64,000 bases of DNA. It comes from Breoghania sp. L-A4 (GTDB taxonomy: Bacteria > Pseudomonadota > Alphaproteobacteria > Rhizobiales > Stappiaceae). Positions 33,351 to 47,028 of this stretch are shown in pieces. The translations under genes and the position numbers were made by a program. Location of the stretch: the NCBI RefSeq assembly GCF_003432385.1, contig NZ_CP031841.1:3945579-4009578 (forward strand), given 5' to 3'. Position 1 is the stretch's first letter; each line of letters starts with the position of its first letter. Below the pieces are notes generated by a model, which ran no database searches, was not told where the DNA came from, and worked only from the letters and a program-made list of their open reading frames with translations.

Positions 33351-34112
33351 GTGAGCGACGTGCAGATCGGACAAAAGAAACCCAGCCGGCGCATCGGCGG
33401 CGAGCCCGCCCGGGTCAACCTGGTCGCCCGCGTCGGCGGCGACCTGCGCCAGGCCATCGCATCCGGCAGCGTCGCGGTTGGCACGAAACTGCCGAGCGAA
33501 GCCGCGCTGACGGAGCAATACGAGGTGAGCCGCACAGTCGTGCGCGAAGCCGTCGCCGCCCTGCGCGCCGACGGCCTTGTCGAAGCGCGGCAAGGGTCGG
33601 GCGTCTATGTGGTTGCCCGCGAACCCGCGGGAACGCAGAATTTTCACACCATGGATCCCACGCGCATCTCGTCGGTCATCGAGTTTCTGGAGCTGCGCGC
33701 GGCTGTGGAAATCGAGGCCGCGGGCCTTGCGAGCCAGCGCCGGTCTCCTGCCCAGGAAGAGGCGGTGATCGAGGGCTGCGAGGAAATCGAACGGCTGATG
33801 AAGGCCGGCGCGCCGACATCGGACGCGGATTTCGCGCTGCACCTGACGATCGCCGATGCGACCAACAACATGCGCTTTCGCGAATTCCTGGAAATGATCG
33901 GGCCGAAGCTGATTCCCCGCCGCGCACTTCAGGAAGGCGCCCGGGAAGCGACCCCTGCCAACTATCTCGAGCAGATCCAGACGGAGCACCGGACCATCGC
34001 CGACGCCATCTCCAATCGCGACGAAGTGGCGGCCCGCGATGCCATGCGCCATCACCTCAAGGGAAGCCAGGATCGCTACCGCCAGATGCTGCGCCGGCCG
34101 GAGCCGGCATGA
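33351..34112 (+). CDS. GntR/FadR family transcriptional regulator of uronate genes
   Basis: A winged-helix GntR domain at the N-terminus (RQAIASGSVAVGTKLPSEAAL, VSRTVVREAVAALRADGLVEARQGSGVYV) is followed by an FCD ligand domain (FLELRAAVEIEAAGLASQRR, DFALHLTIADATNN, EHRTIADAISNRDEVAARDA) with the usual Asp and His metal or ligand residues. The start at GTG 33351 is preceded by AAGGA; the much longer open frame upstream is not coding. It is divergent from the TRAP-udh operon and upstream of kdgD-gci-gli, so it likely represses both until a sugar acid is present. Confidence 0.88.
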   Translation: MSDVQIGQKKPSRRIGGEPARVNLVARVGGDLRQAIASGSVAVGTKLPSEAALTEQYEVSRTVVREAVAALRADGLVEARQGSGVYVVAREPAGTQNFHTMDPTRISSVIEFLELRAAVEIEAAGLASQRRSPAQEEAVIEGCEEIERLMKAGAPTSDADFALHLTIADATNNMRFREFLEMIGPKLIPRRALQEGAREATPANYLEQIQTEHRTIADAISNRDEVAARDAMRHHLKGSQDRYRQMLRRPEPA

Positions 34113-34135
34113 CGGGAGCCTGAAAATGCAAAGTT

Positions 34136-36264
<2,129 letters not shown>

Positions 36265-36268
<4 letters not shown>

Positions 36269-37134
36269 TCGAGCGCAGCTACACCGGCGCAAGGCCCGCC
36301 ATCCGCCTGCCCAGGGGCGCGATCGACACCCAGACGCACATGTTCCTGCCCGGCTACCCGGCGATCGAGCCCGGCCCGCCGCTGCCCGAGGGCCTGCCGG
36401 GGCCGGCGGAATACCGCCGGCTCATGGACTGGCTCGGCATCGATCGCGTTGTGGTCACCCAGGGCAACGCGCATCAGCGCGACAACAAAAATCTCATTGC
36501 CTGCCTTGCCGAGATGGGGCCCGTCGCCCGCGGCGTCGCCGTGATCGATGCCACCACATCGCAGGTCGAACTCGACCGGCTGCACGCGGCGGGCATTCGC
36601 GGCGCGCGGATCATGGACCTGCCCGGCGGCGCGGTTGGACTGGAGGCGCTGGAAGCGGTCGACGTCAGGGCCGCGGCCATGGGCTGGGTGACGGCGGTGC
36701 AGTTCGACGGCAACCGGATCCTGGAGCACGAGGCCCGGCTCGCGGCGCTCCAGAGCCGCTTCATCATCGACCATCACGGCAAATTCTTCGCCGGCGCCGC
36801 GCCGGACTCTCCCGAGATCGACGCGGTCAGGCGGCTGATCGACACGGGCAACTGCTGGTTCAAGTTCGCCGGCTGCTACGAGTCCTCGCGCTCCGGCGAA
36901 CCCGCCTATGAAGACATCGCCGCCACCGCGCGCGCGCTCGCGGCCCATGCGCCGGACCGCATCGTCTGGGGCACCAACTGGCCGCACAATCTGGCCAAGA
37001 CCACCGCCGACTATCCGAACGACGCGGCGCTGACCGACACGGTGCTGGGCTGGTTCCCGGATGAAGACGGCCGCCGCCTGGCGCTGGTTGACACACCGCA
37101 GGCGCTGTTCGGCTTTCCGCCGCTCGCACCGTAG
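36265..37134 (+). CDS. gli: D-galactarolactone isomerase (amidohydrolase superfamily)
   Basis: A 289-residue TIM-barrel amidohydrolase of the 2-pyrone-4,6-dicarboxylate lactonase group, which includes Agrobacterium Gli that converts galactaro-1,5-lactone to the 1,4-lactone. Visible landmarks are AIDTQTHMFLPGYP (the HxH-like first strand as TQTHMF), VVTQGNAHQRDN, FIIDHHGKF, WFKFAGCYE and WGTNWPHN with the terminal Asp-type site. The start at 36265 overlaps the true gci stop. It completes the udh-gli-gci-kdgD oxidative galacturonate route. Confidence 0.88.
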
Positions 37135-37184
37135 CGCATCTTTTCGGCGTCCTTCCTCCCCACCGCGAAACAATTGCGGGAATA

Positions 37185-37198
37185 TTGTTCTGGCGCAA
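37185..37198 (+). promoter_or_regulatory. NnrR/FNR-type box upstream of nirK
   Basis: TTGTTCTGGCGCAA fits TTG-N8-CAA. It ends 59 bp before the nirK ATG, nearly the same distance as the box before norC (61 bp). The nnrR gene lies in the same cluster, so NO-dependent activation is likely. Confidence 0.6.
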
Positions 37199-37256
37199 AG
37201 TCTGCGCGACTGCCGTTCGCTAGTTTCTTTTCGACACAACTCGAAAGGACAGACCG

Positions 37257-38405
37257 ATGCTCACACGCAGAGCCGCCTTGATGGGAGCCGCCAGCCTCGC
37301 CGCCGCTCCCTTCGTCATCCAAGCCGCGCAAGGCGAGGAAATCATGGACACGTCGATGGCCCCGCCGGCCGATCTGTCCACGCTGAAACGCGTCAAGCGC
37401 AAGCTGGTGAAGCCGCCCTTCGTGCACGAGCACGAGCAGGTCGCAACCGCCGAGCCGCAGATCGTCGAATTCGAGATGAGGATCGTGGAAAAGGAAGTGC
37501 AGGTCGCCGACGACGCCTACCTGCAGGCCATGACCTTCAACGGGTCGATCCCCGGCCCGCTGATGGTGGTGCATGAAGGCGATTACGTGGAGCTGACTCT
37601 CTACAACTCGCCCGAGAACCTGTTGCAGCACAACATCGACTTCCACGCCGCCACCGGCGCGCTGGGCGGCGGTTCACTGACACTGATCAACCCGGGTGAG
37701 AAAACCGTTCTGCGCTTCAAGGCGACCCGGCCCGGCACCTTTGTGTATCACTGCGCGCCCGGCGGCCCGATGATCCCCTGGCACGTCGTCTCCGGCATGT
37801 CAGGCGCCATCATGGTCCTGCCGCGCAAGGGCCTCACCGACCATACGGGCGCACCGGTCAGCTATGACCGCGTCTACTACATCGGCGAGAACGACTTCTA
37901 CATCCCCAAGGACGACAGTGGCGAATACAAGCGCTTCGACGACGCCGGCGACAGCTATGCCGATACGCTCGAAGTGATGAACGGACTGATCCCCACGCAT
38001 GTCGTCTTCAACGGCAAGGTCGGGGCGCTCACCGGCGACAACGCGCTGCAGGCCAGCCAGGGCGAACGCGTCCTGTTCGTCCACAGCCAGGCGAACCGCG
38101 ACAGCCGGCCCCATCTGATCGGCGGCCACGGCGATCTGGTCTGGGAGCACGGCAAGTTCAACAACCCGCCCGACCGGGACTTTGAAACCTGGTTCATCCG
38201 CGGCGGTTCGGCGGGAGCAGCGCTCTACGAGTTCCTGCAGCCCGGCGTCTACGCCTACGTGAACCACAATCTGATCGAGGCGGTGAACCTCGGCGCGACG
38301 GCGCATGTGCTCGTGGAGGGCAAATGGAACAACGATCTGATGGAACAGGTCGTCGCCCCCACCGAATACAACGCCGCGTTCGAAGGCAAGACGGCTCTGC
38401 CCTGA
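37257..38405 (+). CDS. nirK: Copper-containing nitrite reductase
   Basis: NirK reduces nitrite to nitric oxide in the periplasm. The 382-residue precursor has a twin-arginine signal (TRRAALMG) and two cupredoxin domains. Type 1 copper ligands appear in LQHNIDFH and [21 protein letters not shown], type 2 ligands in DFHAATG, YHC and [10 protein letters not shown]. The catalytic Asp is in NIDFHA and the catalytic His in [10 protein letters not shown] hairpin terminator separates it from nirV. Confidence 0.96.
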   Translation: MLTRRAALMGAASLAAAPFVIQAAQGEEIMDTSMAPPADLSTLKRVKRKLVKPPFVHEHEQVATAEPQIVEFEMRIVEKEVQVADDAYLQAMTFNGSIPGPLMVVHEGDYVELTLYNSPENLLQHNIDFHAATGALGGGSLTLINPGEKTVLRFKATRPGTFVYHCAPGGPMIPWHVVSGMSGAIMVLPRKGLTDHTGAPVSYDRVYYIGENDFYIPKDDSGEYKRFDDAGDSYADTLEVMNGLIPTHVVFNGKVGALTGDNALQASQGERVLFVHSQANRDSRPHLIGGHGDLVWEHGKFNNPPDRDFETWFIRGGSAGAALYEFLQPGVYAYVNHNLIEAVNLGATAHVLVEGKWNNDLMEQVVAPTEYNAAFEGKTALP

Positions 38406-38432
38406 GCAGGATCGACAGCAGTGCGCATGATG

Positions 38433-38462
38433 GGGGCGGCCGATTTCTCGGCTGCCCCTTTT
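38433..38462 (+). terminator. Rho-independent terminator after nirK
   Basis: GGGGCGGCCGA and TCGGCTGCCCC form an 11-bp stem (one G-T pair) with loop TTTC, followed by TTTT. Located between nirK and nirV, it should reduce nirV expression relative to nirK. Confidence 0.7.
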
Positions 38463-38483
38463 GTCAATTGGAAGGGGCTTGAA

Positions 38484-39308
38484 ATGTCATCCCAACGCCT
38501 GGCTGGTGCCGCCCTGGCGGTCGTCGCGACAGCCGCCGCCCTCACCGTATGGAGCGCGACGCGGCCCGCCATCACCGAGCTGCCGGAAACCGTCGTGATC
38601 GAGCCCGGCCCGTACACCTACCGGCCGGCCGGAACCTACCGCTATTATGGAAAGCTGGTCGACGCGCCTTTGCAGACCGAGGTCGCGGACCAGCCGCTCG
38701 AGATCATGACGTTTCAGGTCAGCCGCGCGGAATACGCCGCCTGCGTGGCCGATGGCGCGTGCGAGGCGTCGCGTGTCTCGCAAGGCGGCAGCCCCACGAG
38801 CGCGGACCTGCCGCAAACCGAGGTCAACTGGTACGACGCGACCGCCTATGCGGCGTGGTTTTCGCGCCAGACCCGGCAGCACTGGCGTCTTCCCGATGAC
38901 CGCGAGTGGCAACGCGCGGCGGCCGAGCGGTTTTTCGAGGAGAAGATCGTCGCCGAGGACGAGGACGATCCCGCGCAACGCTGGCTCGCCGCCTATGAAC
39001 GCAACGTCGCCACCCGCGGCACCACCACGCCCGAGCCGCAACCGCGCGGAACCTTTGGGACGAACTCGCACGGCGTCGCCGATATCGCCGGCAACGTCTG
39101 GGAGTGGACCACGACGTGTGTGGCGAACTCGATCGTGACGGGCGACGGAGCGCCGCCGGTCAAGCAGCAGGAATACTGCGGAGCCCACATCGCGGAAGGA
39201 AAACACCGTGCGATCATTATCGATCTGGTGCGCAACCCCAAGGTCGGCGGCTGCGCTGCCGGCCTGCCCGCGGACTACGTCGGCTTCCGGCTCGTACGCG
39301 CCAGATAG
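38484..39308 (+). CDS. nirV: NirV, formylglycine-generating-enzyme-like protein
   Basis: A 274-residue protein with an N-terminal signal or anchor (LAGAALAVVATAAALTVW) and an FGE-sulfatase/ergothioneine-synthase-like domain: RAEYAACVADGACE, VNWYDATAYAAWFSRQT, WRLPDDREWQRAAAERF, GVADIAGNVWEWT and VGFRLVRAR. This is the usual nirK partner NirV, whose role is not established. The start at 38484 has GGAAGGGG upstream. Its 3' end overlaps the convergent nnrS gene by 34 bp. Confidence 0.9.
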   Translation: MSSQRLAGAALAVVATAAALTVWSATRPAITELPETVVIEPGPYTYRPAGTYRYYGKLVDAPLQTEVADQPLEIMTFQVSRAEYAACVADGACEASRVSQGGSPTSADLPQTEVNWYDATAYAAWFSRQTRQHWRLPDDREWQRAAAERFFEEKIVAEDEDDPAQRWLAAYERNVATRGTTTPEPQPRGTFGTNSHGVADIAGNVWEWTTTCVANSIVTGDGAPPVKQQEYCGAHIAEGKHRAIIIDLVRNPKVGGCAAGLPADYVGFRLVRAR

Positions 39309-40454
39309 GGACCGATGCGCAGCGCGAAGACCGAGAAGCCCGCGACCCACAGAAGCGCCGCGAGCCACAGCCCGGAGACCCCTGCAAGCACCAGCTCCGG
39401 AAAGCAGACCCGGACCAGCGCGGCCAGAAACACCATGGCGGCGGCGGCCGTCAGAGCCGGCCCCGCCACCAGGGCCCGTCCGGTATGTCCCAGCGACGCG
39501 CGCATCATCACCGCGACGGTCATGCCGCCGATGGCGCCGATACCGAGCAGATGAACGCCAACGGCGGCGGCGGCCAGACCGAAGGCCGCGGCCGCGTTCG
39601 CCGCAAGGCCGAGCGGCACGAATCCATAGGCGACATGCAACATCAGCAGCAGCGGCGACGGTCCTGTCCGGCCGCCCTGCCAGCGGCTCAGACGAATCGC
39701 ATGCAGCACGGCGGCAACAAGCAACAGCCCGCCGACGGCTCCGCCTTCGGGATGAAACGCCCAGGCCAGCAGCGCAACGCCGCCCGCGACCAGACAGGCC
39801 GCGTCGAAGCGGCCGACCGGGGCGGGCAGATGCTCGGGTGTGCGTTTCGCCAGCCAGTTGCGGGTGAAACTCGGGATGATCCGTCCGCCGATCAGCGTGA
39901 TCAGGAAGACGACAACCGCCAGCCCCAGCCTGCGGCCGGTATCGGCGGAACCAAAGGTCATCGCCTCCAGATGAAACAGCAGATTGGCGCCCAGCAGCAG
40001 CCCACCGGCACCACCACCATCAGGTTTCGCCAATTGCGCCCGGCCACGATCTCCACCAGCACCATTGCGACAATCGCGGCCAGAAAACCCACATCGATCA
40101 GCATCACCGCGAAGGGCCCAAGTCCGAAGACGCCCGCGACCGCCAGCCGCCCGCGATCCAAAGCGACAGCAGCAGGACCAAAGGCCAGCCGCGCTTGGGC
40201 ATCCGTCCCGTCCAGTTGGGAATGGCCGTGAACAGGAACCCGGCGATCACGGCCGAGGCGTAGCCGAAGATCATTTCATGGCTGTGCCAGTCGGTCGCAC
40301 TCAGGGGACCGGACAGCGTCAGTACGCCGTCGAGCACCAGCATCCAGATGACAATGGCGGCGATCGCAAAGAGCGCCGCGGCGAGAAAAAACGGCCGAAA
40401 ACCATAGCTGAACAATACCGGACCGCGATAAGGCTTCTGTCTCTCGCTCGCCAT
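39275..40454 (-). pseudogene. nnrS: NnrS family protein, frameshifted twice
   Basis: NnrS is a polytopic heme/copper membrane protein linked to NO metabolism. Three frames together encode a full-length NnrS: the N-terminal FSYGFRPFFLAAALFA and WHSHEMIFGYASAVIAGFL with IPNWTGR, a middle part (LAVAGVFGLGPFAV), and a C-terminal part from NLLFHLEAM to RIGPYLAR. The frame changes near 40150 and 40015 each look like one G lost from a GGGG run. Restoring both gives about 394 residues. The start at 40454 has AGGAG six bases upstream. Confidence 0.8.
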
Positions 40455-40547
40455 GTGCATCTCCTGTTTTCAAAGACAGCGGGCGACGCCCGCTCCGGCG
40501 CCGCCCCGTTTCAGTCCGTTTAATCGTCGGCGGTCCGACCGCTGGTC

Positions 40548-40979
40548 CTACTTGACCTCGGCGAAGATCGCCTCAAACCGTTTCTTGGCCTTGCCCGTCT
40601 GCTTGACGGCCTTGGCGGCGTCGAGATTGGAGGCGTCGCCGACCTGGATCAGGGCGACCATACCCATGCCGTAGTGGGGCGTGCACTTGAGGCCATACAG
40701 GCCTTCCGTGTCGACGGTGAGCTCGAAGTCCTTGCTCATCTTGCTCTTGAACGCGGCGACGCCGTCCGGGAGCATATCCTTGATGCCTTCGACATTGTGG
40801 CCCTTGTCAACCGAGACGAAATGGATCGTGTCGCCGGGCTGAGCCGCAACATAGGCAGGCTCGAACACCATCGAACCGGCTTCGCCCTTGTTGAGCATCT
40901 GTACTTCATGGGTTTCGGCGAATGCCACCCCGGTCATCAGGGCAAGAGCGGCGGCCACGGCGAGAGTTCTGCTAAGCAT
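40548..40979 (-). CDS. Pseudoazurin
   Basis: A periplasmic blue copper protein that donates electrons to NirK. The 143-residue precursor has a signal peptide cleaved after FAFAE-like VAFA, and a cupredoxin fold with ligands His61 (DKGHNVE), Cys99 and His102 (KCTPHYG) and Met107, spaced exactly as His40/Cys78/His81/Met86 of mature pseudoazurins. It is divergent from nnrR with a TTG-N8-CAA box between them. Confidence 0.95.
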   Translation of the reverse strand: MLSRTLAVAAALALMTGVAFAETHEVQMLNKGEAGSMVFEPAYVAAQPGDTIHFVSVDKGHNVEGIKDMLPDGVAAFKSKMSKDFELTVDTEGLYGLKCTPHYGMGMVALIQVGDASNLDAAKAVKQTGKAKKRFEAIFAEVK

Positions 40980-41050
40980 CGGAAATCCCTTTCTTTGCTT
41001 CCGGTGTATGTTGTGTGCAGCCGTTATGCTCTACTAATGGGCGGAACACA

Positions 41051-41064
41051 TTGCGCTGCAACAA
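41051..41064. promoter_or_regulatory. NnrR/FNR-type box between pseudoazurin and nnrR genes
   Basis: TTGCGCTGCAACAA fits TTG-N8-CAA. It lies 72 bp upstream of the pseudoazurin start and 16 bp upstream of the nnrR start, so it could activate the first and modulate the second. Confidence 0.5.
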
Positions 41065-41079
41065 ACTCTGGACGGGAAT

Positions 41080-41775
41080 GTGAACAAGATCGACGAAAGC
41101 CTTCTGACCGGGATCCCGCCATTCCGGCGCCTCGAGCGCGCCCAGATCCGCGAAATCCTGGACCTCGCGGCGATCAAGCGCTTCGACGAGGGTGCGACGG
41201 TGTTTTCCGAAGGCATGACCGCCGACCGGTTCTACCTGCTGCTTGACGGCTACATTCGCGTCGTCCGCACCACCCAGGGCGGCGAGCACATCATCGCCAT
41301 GCACATCGCGCCGGGCCAGTTGTTCGGCATCGCGCCGGCGCTCGGGCGCGAGACGTATCCCGCCACGGCAATAGCCGCGGCGGAAACCCTGGCATTGTCG
41401 TGGCCCGTGCGCTTGTGGCACGAATTCGTCGGCAAGTATGACGGCTTCGCCTCGGAGACCTACAAGGTGGTCGGCGAGCGGATGAATGAAATCCACACGC
41501 AACTGGCCGAACTCGCGACCCAGGCGGTGGAACAGCGTCTGGCGTCGGCCCTGCTGAGAATGGTCAATCAGTCCGGGCGCAAGGTGGACAATGGCATCGA
41601 GATCGCCTTCCCGGTCACCCGTCAGAACATCTCAGAAATGACCGGAACAACCCTGCATACGGTCAGCCGATTGCTGAGCGCCTGGCAGAAGCAGGGGATC
41701 GTCGAAAGCACCCGGCGCCACATCGTGGTGACCCAACCGCATCAACTGGTGCTGCTCAGCGGCGCGGCGGGTTGA
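41080..41775 (+). CDS. nnrR: Crp/Fnr family regulator NnrR (NO-responsive)
   Basis: A 231-residue Crp/Fnr protein: cyclic-nucleotide-type sensor barrel (EGMTADRFYLLLDGYIRVVR), dimer helix, and a C-terminal winged helix with PVTRQNISEMTG and recognition helix TLHTVSRLLSAW. It contains no Cys, so it lacks the FNR iron-sulfur cluster and belongs with the NnrR/Dnr regulators of nir and nor genes. The start is GTG 41080. Its 3' end overlaps the convergent DUF1858 gene by 20 bp. Confidence 0.9.
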   Translation: MNKIDESLLTGIPPFRRLERAQIREILDLAAIKRFDEGATVFSEGMTADRFYLLLDGYIRVVRTTQGGEHIIAMHIAPGQLFGIAPALGRETYPATAIAAAETLALSWPVRLWHEFVGKYDGFASETYKVVGERMNEIHTQLAELATQAVEQRLASALLRMVNQSGRKVDNGIEIAFPVTRQNISEMTGTTLHTVSRLLSAWQKQGIVESTRRHIVVTQPHQLVLLSGAAG

Positions 41776-41980
41776 GTCCAGCGGCCGCGCGCAACTCGGC
41801 GCGAAACGCCTCTTCATCAAGTTCGTATTCCTCACACGCGTCGATGATCGTGTGAAAGGGAGCAATCGGGCAGCCGAAGCACAGCATTCTGTGCCGGATG
41901 AACACCGCCGGCGTCTCGGGCCAAACCTTGAAGAGCCGCGTTAGCGGCAGGTCCGGGTCATCGATGTTGGATACAGTCAT
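41756..41980 (-). CDS. DUF1858 domain protein (hybrid-cluster-associated redox disulfide type)
   Basis: A 74-residue protein with the DUF1858 core: LTRLFKVWPETPAVF, then MLCFGCPIAPFHTI carrying the Cys-X2-Cys pair, then ACEEYELDEEAFRAEL. Such proteins accompany NO and nitrogen-oxide genes; function is unproven, a redox-active disulfide is likely. AAGGAGG five bases before the ATG at 41980 fixes the start. Confidence 0.85.
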   Translation of the reverse strand: MTVSNIDDPDLPLTRLFKVWPETPAVFIRHRMLCFGCPIAPFHTIIDACEEYELDEEAFRAELRAAAGLNPPRR

Positions 41981-42192
41981 CGCGCCCTCCTTTGCACAAT
42001 TACGCGCCACCCAGTGGACATCCAGAAAAAGTGAGAAACGGAGTTCGTCCGGCCCCGCATCGTGTCCGTGAGCCTACCCGCGGCTTGATCGGCAGTGAAG
42101 GCGCTCGCGAACCTCGTATCGCGACCGGACGCCGTGCCATCGGCTGCGTCTGCGGTCATCTGCGTGTATGGCACGAAGTTTCGTCCGCCTCT

Positions 42193-42206
42193 TTGTGCTG
42201 CGACAA
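42193..42206 (+). promoter_or_regulatory. NnrR/FNR-type box upstream of norC
   Basis: TTGTGCTGCGACAA fits TTG-N8-CAA and ends 61 bp before the norC ATG, matching the nirK arrangement. Confidence 0.6.
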
Positions 42207-42266
42207 CCTTCGGGCTGCCATCCATGGTAGCTTGACGGATCCGCAACAACGATCAGGTCCGGCACC

Positions 42267-44076
<1,810 letters not shown>

Positions 44077-44080
<4 letters not shown>

Positions 44081-44901
44081 ACGCGCTCCCGCAAAACCTC
44101 GAAATCGCGCGCGCGCACGAAGACCCAGGCGTCCCGTTCTACCGTCCTGTCGGCGATGAATGCTCGCTTTTCGAAACGGCCCACGCCAACGGTTTGCCCC
44201 TTCTACTGAAGGGGCCGACCGGCTGCGGCAAGACGCGGTTCGTGGAGCATATGGCGGCCAGGCTTGGCCGTCCGCTCTACACCGTCGCCTGCCATGATGA
44301 CCTGTCGGCGGCCGATCTGATCGGCCGCTACCTGTTGCGCGGCGGCGAAACGGAGTGGGTTGACGGACCGCTGACCCGCGCGGTGCGCGAAGGCGCCATC
44401 TGCTATCTCGACGAGGTGGTGGAAGCGCGCAAGGACGTCACCGTGGTGCTGCATCCGCTGACCGACAACCGGCGCAGGCTGCTGATCGACCGCACCGGCG
44501 AGGAACTCTCCGCCCCGCCGGGCTTCATGCTGGTGGCGAGCTACAACCCCGGCTACCAGAACATTCTCAAGCGCCTCAAACCCTCGACTCGCCAGCGGTT
44601 CCTGTCGATCGGCTTCGGCTTCCCCGACGCACCGACCGAGATCGCTGTCGTGACGCGTGAAAGCGGCCTGAGCGAAAGCCGCGTCGCCCCTCTTGTGCGG
44701 CTGGCCGGGCATGTGCGGGCGCTGTCGGGGATGGATCTCGAGGAAGGCGTCTCGACACGCCTGCTCATCTATGCGGCGTCGCTGATCGCCGGAGGGATGC
44801 CGCTCGAGCGGGCACTGGAAGCTGCGGTGATCGAGCCGCTGACCGACGAGCCCGACGTGCAACAGGCGCTGCGCGACCTGATCGCCGTCGTCTACGGTTA
44901 G
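44077..44901 (+). CDS. norQ: NorQ, MoxR-type AAA+ ATPase
   Basis: A 274-residue CbbQ/NorQ AAA+ ATPase needed for nitric oxide reductase maturation, probably iron insertion. Walker A GPTGCGKT is at residues 46-53, Walker B is in ICYLDEVVEARKD, sensor 1 in VASYNPGYQN and the arginine-finger region in LKPSTRQRF. It overlaps norB by 4 bp and is followed by its partner norD after 11 bp. Confidence 0.94.
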
Positions 44902-44912
44902 GGAGACCCGCG

Positions 44913-46850
44913 ATGATCCGTCCGCTGGACCTGATGGAGCCGGAGGAAACCGTCGGCAATATCTGGCACGACTGGGCAAGCCATATGGCCGCGCAGAACG
45001 GCCACGCCGAGAGCGCGGTGACGCTGGAGACAATACGCTCCAGCGTCGCGGTGCTGTTTCGCGCGCTCGGTGGCGCCGGCGGCGTGGAGATTGTGGCCGC
45101 GCCCACGAGCACAGCCCGCCATCGCCGCGGCGTCTTGCGCACGCTGGGGGATAGCCGGCAGCTGGAGCACGTGGCAAGCTTTGACGGCGAGCAGTTGCGG
45201 CTGCCGGCGGTCATGGATGCCTTTCCCGCGACAGACCTCAACCGCGCGGCCTACCTGTGGCTGACCGCGATCGCGGCCTGCGGCGGCGACGCGGTGCCGT
45301 CGGCCGCTCAGCAAGCCGATCCGCTGGCCATGGATCTGCGGCATCTCTTGACGATGGAAATGCTCACCGCGCGAACCCTCGCCGCCTGCCCCGGACTGGC
45401 GGTCCCTCACGCCGCCCTTCGCCAGCACGTGCTCGCCGCGCGCGCGGTCCATGTGAACTCGCGGGCCGAGGCCATGGTGGAGGCGCTCACCCGCTGGTAT
45501 CTCGGCGATCCGGCGGCCCTGCACGACGACGCGCGGGCGCTAATGCATCAGTGCGCCGCCGGCACGCTCACGGCGCCGCGCGGATATGCGCCCGCGGCCC
45601 CGGTTCCCCTGTGGCCGCGCCTTGAACACCGTGCCGCCGGCAAGGGCGCGGCCACGGACACGCCCGACACCACGGAGAGAGCCGTCCCGCCGGGCGCGGC
45701 GATGACGAAGCGCAAGCTCGGCATACGTGAGGACCGCGAACAGGCGAACCGCAAGGACAGCTTCATCATCCACCGGTTCGAAGCGATTCTCAGCTGGGTC
45801 GAGAGCATGAACCTCAACCGCGCGGTGGATGACGACGATCAGGAGAACGCCGCGAAAGCGGCCGAGGACCAGGACCATATCTCCCTGTCGCACAACGACA
45901 AGCGCGCGGCGACGCGCCTGCGTCTGCATCTCGACCTGGCGCCGCAGGATGCCGACCACGAGCGTCTGGCCGACACCTGCACCTATCCCGAATGGAACCA
46001 CCGCGCGCGCGACTACATGCCCGACCATTGCCGCGTCCTGGAGGCCGAGGCCGTTCCGGTTCCCGGGCAGGACATGAGCGCGGACCCGCGCATGATCGCC
46101 CGGGTCCGCCGGCAGTTCGAGACGCTGCATCCGCGCCGCATCCTGCGGCCGCGACAGATCGAGGGAGCGGATCTCGACCTCGACGCGCTGATTGCGGCGC
46201 AGGTCTCGATCCGCGCGACCGGCACGGGAAGCGACCGGATCTACCAGAGCCTGCGGGTCACCGAACGCGATCTGACGGTCGCGGTCCTGATGGATTGCTC
46301 GCGCTCGACGGAAGCCGTCATCGGCGACCGCTCCGTCATCGATACGGCCCGCGAGGCCTTGATCGCGCTGGCCGGCGGCATCGACGCGGCCGGCGACCGC
46401 TTCGGCATCTGGGGCTTCTCTTCGCTGCGCCGCGACAGGGTCTTTGTGACCCGCTGCAAGGATTTCGACACGGCGATGTCGGACCGCGTCCTGGACCGGA
46501 TCGCCAGCCTCAGGCCGGGACACTACACGCGGCTTGGCGCCGCCATCCGCCACGTCACCGCGAAGCTGGCCAAGGAGCCAAGCGCGCGCAAGCTGCTGCT
46601 CGTGCTCACCGACGGCAAGCCCAACGATCTCGATCACTATGAAGGCGTGCACGGGATCGAGGACAGCCGCAAGGCCGTGCGCGAGGCGAAAAACCTGGGC
46701 CAGGCGGTGCACGGCATCGTCATCGACGCCGACGGCCAGGACTGGTTCGCGCGGATTTTCAGCCGCTCGGGCTTCACCTTGCTGCCGGATCCCGCGCGCC
46801 TGACGCGCGCGCTCCCCGAAATCTACCGATCCCTGATACAGGAGACCTGA
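44913..46850 (+). CDS. norD: NorD, von Willebrand factor A domain protein
   Basis: A 645-residue protein with a long helical N-terminal region and a C-terminal vWA domain. The MIDAS motif Asp-x-Ser-x-Ser appears in VLMDCSRSTEAV, with the later metal residues in GHYTRLGAAIRH and VLTDGKPND. NorD works with the NorQ ATPase in cNor maturation. The end YRSLIQET is complete, and a small membrane-protein gene follows after 1 bp. Confidence 0.93.
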   Translation: MIRPLDLMEPEETVGNIWHDWASHMAAQNGHAESAVTLETIRSSVAVLFRALGGAGGVEIVAAPTSTARHRRGVLRTLGDSRQLEHVASFDGEQLRLPAVMDAFPATDLNRAAYLWLTAIAACGGDAVPSAAQQADPLAMDLRHLLTMEMLTARTLAACPGLAVPHAALRQHVLAARAVHVNSRAEAMVEALTRWYLGDPAALHDDARALMHQCAAGTLTAPRGYAPAAPVPLWPRLEHRAAGKGAATDTPDTTERAVPPGAAMTKRKLGIREDREQANRKDSFIIHRFEAILSWVESMNLNRAVDDDDQENAAKAAEDQDHISLSHNDKRAATRLRLHLDLAPQDADHERLADTCTYPEWNHRARDYMPDHCRVLEAEAVPVPGQDMSADPRMIARVRRQFETLHPRRILRPRQIEGADLDLDALIAAQVSIRATGTGSDRIYQSLRVTERDLTVAVLMDCSRSTEAVIGDRSVIDTAREALIALAGGIDAAGDRFGIWGFSSLRRDRVFVTRCKDFDTAMSDRVLDRIASLRPGHYTRLGAAIRHVTAKLAKEPSARKLLLVLTDGKPNDLDHYEGVHGIEDSRKAVREAKNLGQAVHGIVIDADGQDWFARIFSRSGFTLLPDPARLTRALPEIYRSLIQET

Positions 46851-46851
46851 C

Positions 46852-47028
46852 ATGCGATCTCTTCTGACACTCGCGATTTTTCTTGTTCCGGCATGGGCCT
46901 ATGCGGCCGGGTTCCAGCGGCCCATTCCCAATCCCCAGAGCGCCACGGCGGAACTCTGGTTCCTTGCCGCGTCAGTCGGGCTGTTGCTGGCGCTTGGCGC
47001 GGTGCACTGGCTAGTGGCGCGGCGATGA
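46852..47028 (+). CDS. Small membrane protein of the nor operon (58 aa)
   Basis: This short gene starts two bases after the norD stop, with GGAG upstream, and ends in ATGA overlap with the next gene. It encodes a signal-peptide-like N-terminus (SLLTLAIFLVPAWAYA), a short periplasmic stretch and one C-terminal transmembrane helix (AASVGLLLALGAVHWLVAR). I do not recognise a family. Tight coupling to norD suggests a role in Nor assembly or anchoring, perhaps like NorF-type small proteins. Confidence 0.65.
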   Translation: MRSLLTLAIFLVPAWAYAAGFQRPIPNPQSATAELWFLAASVGLLLALGAVHWLVARR

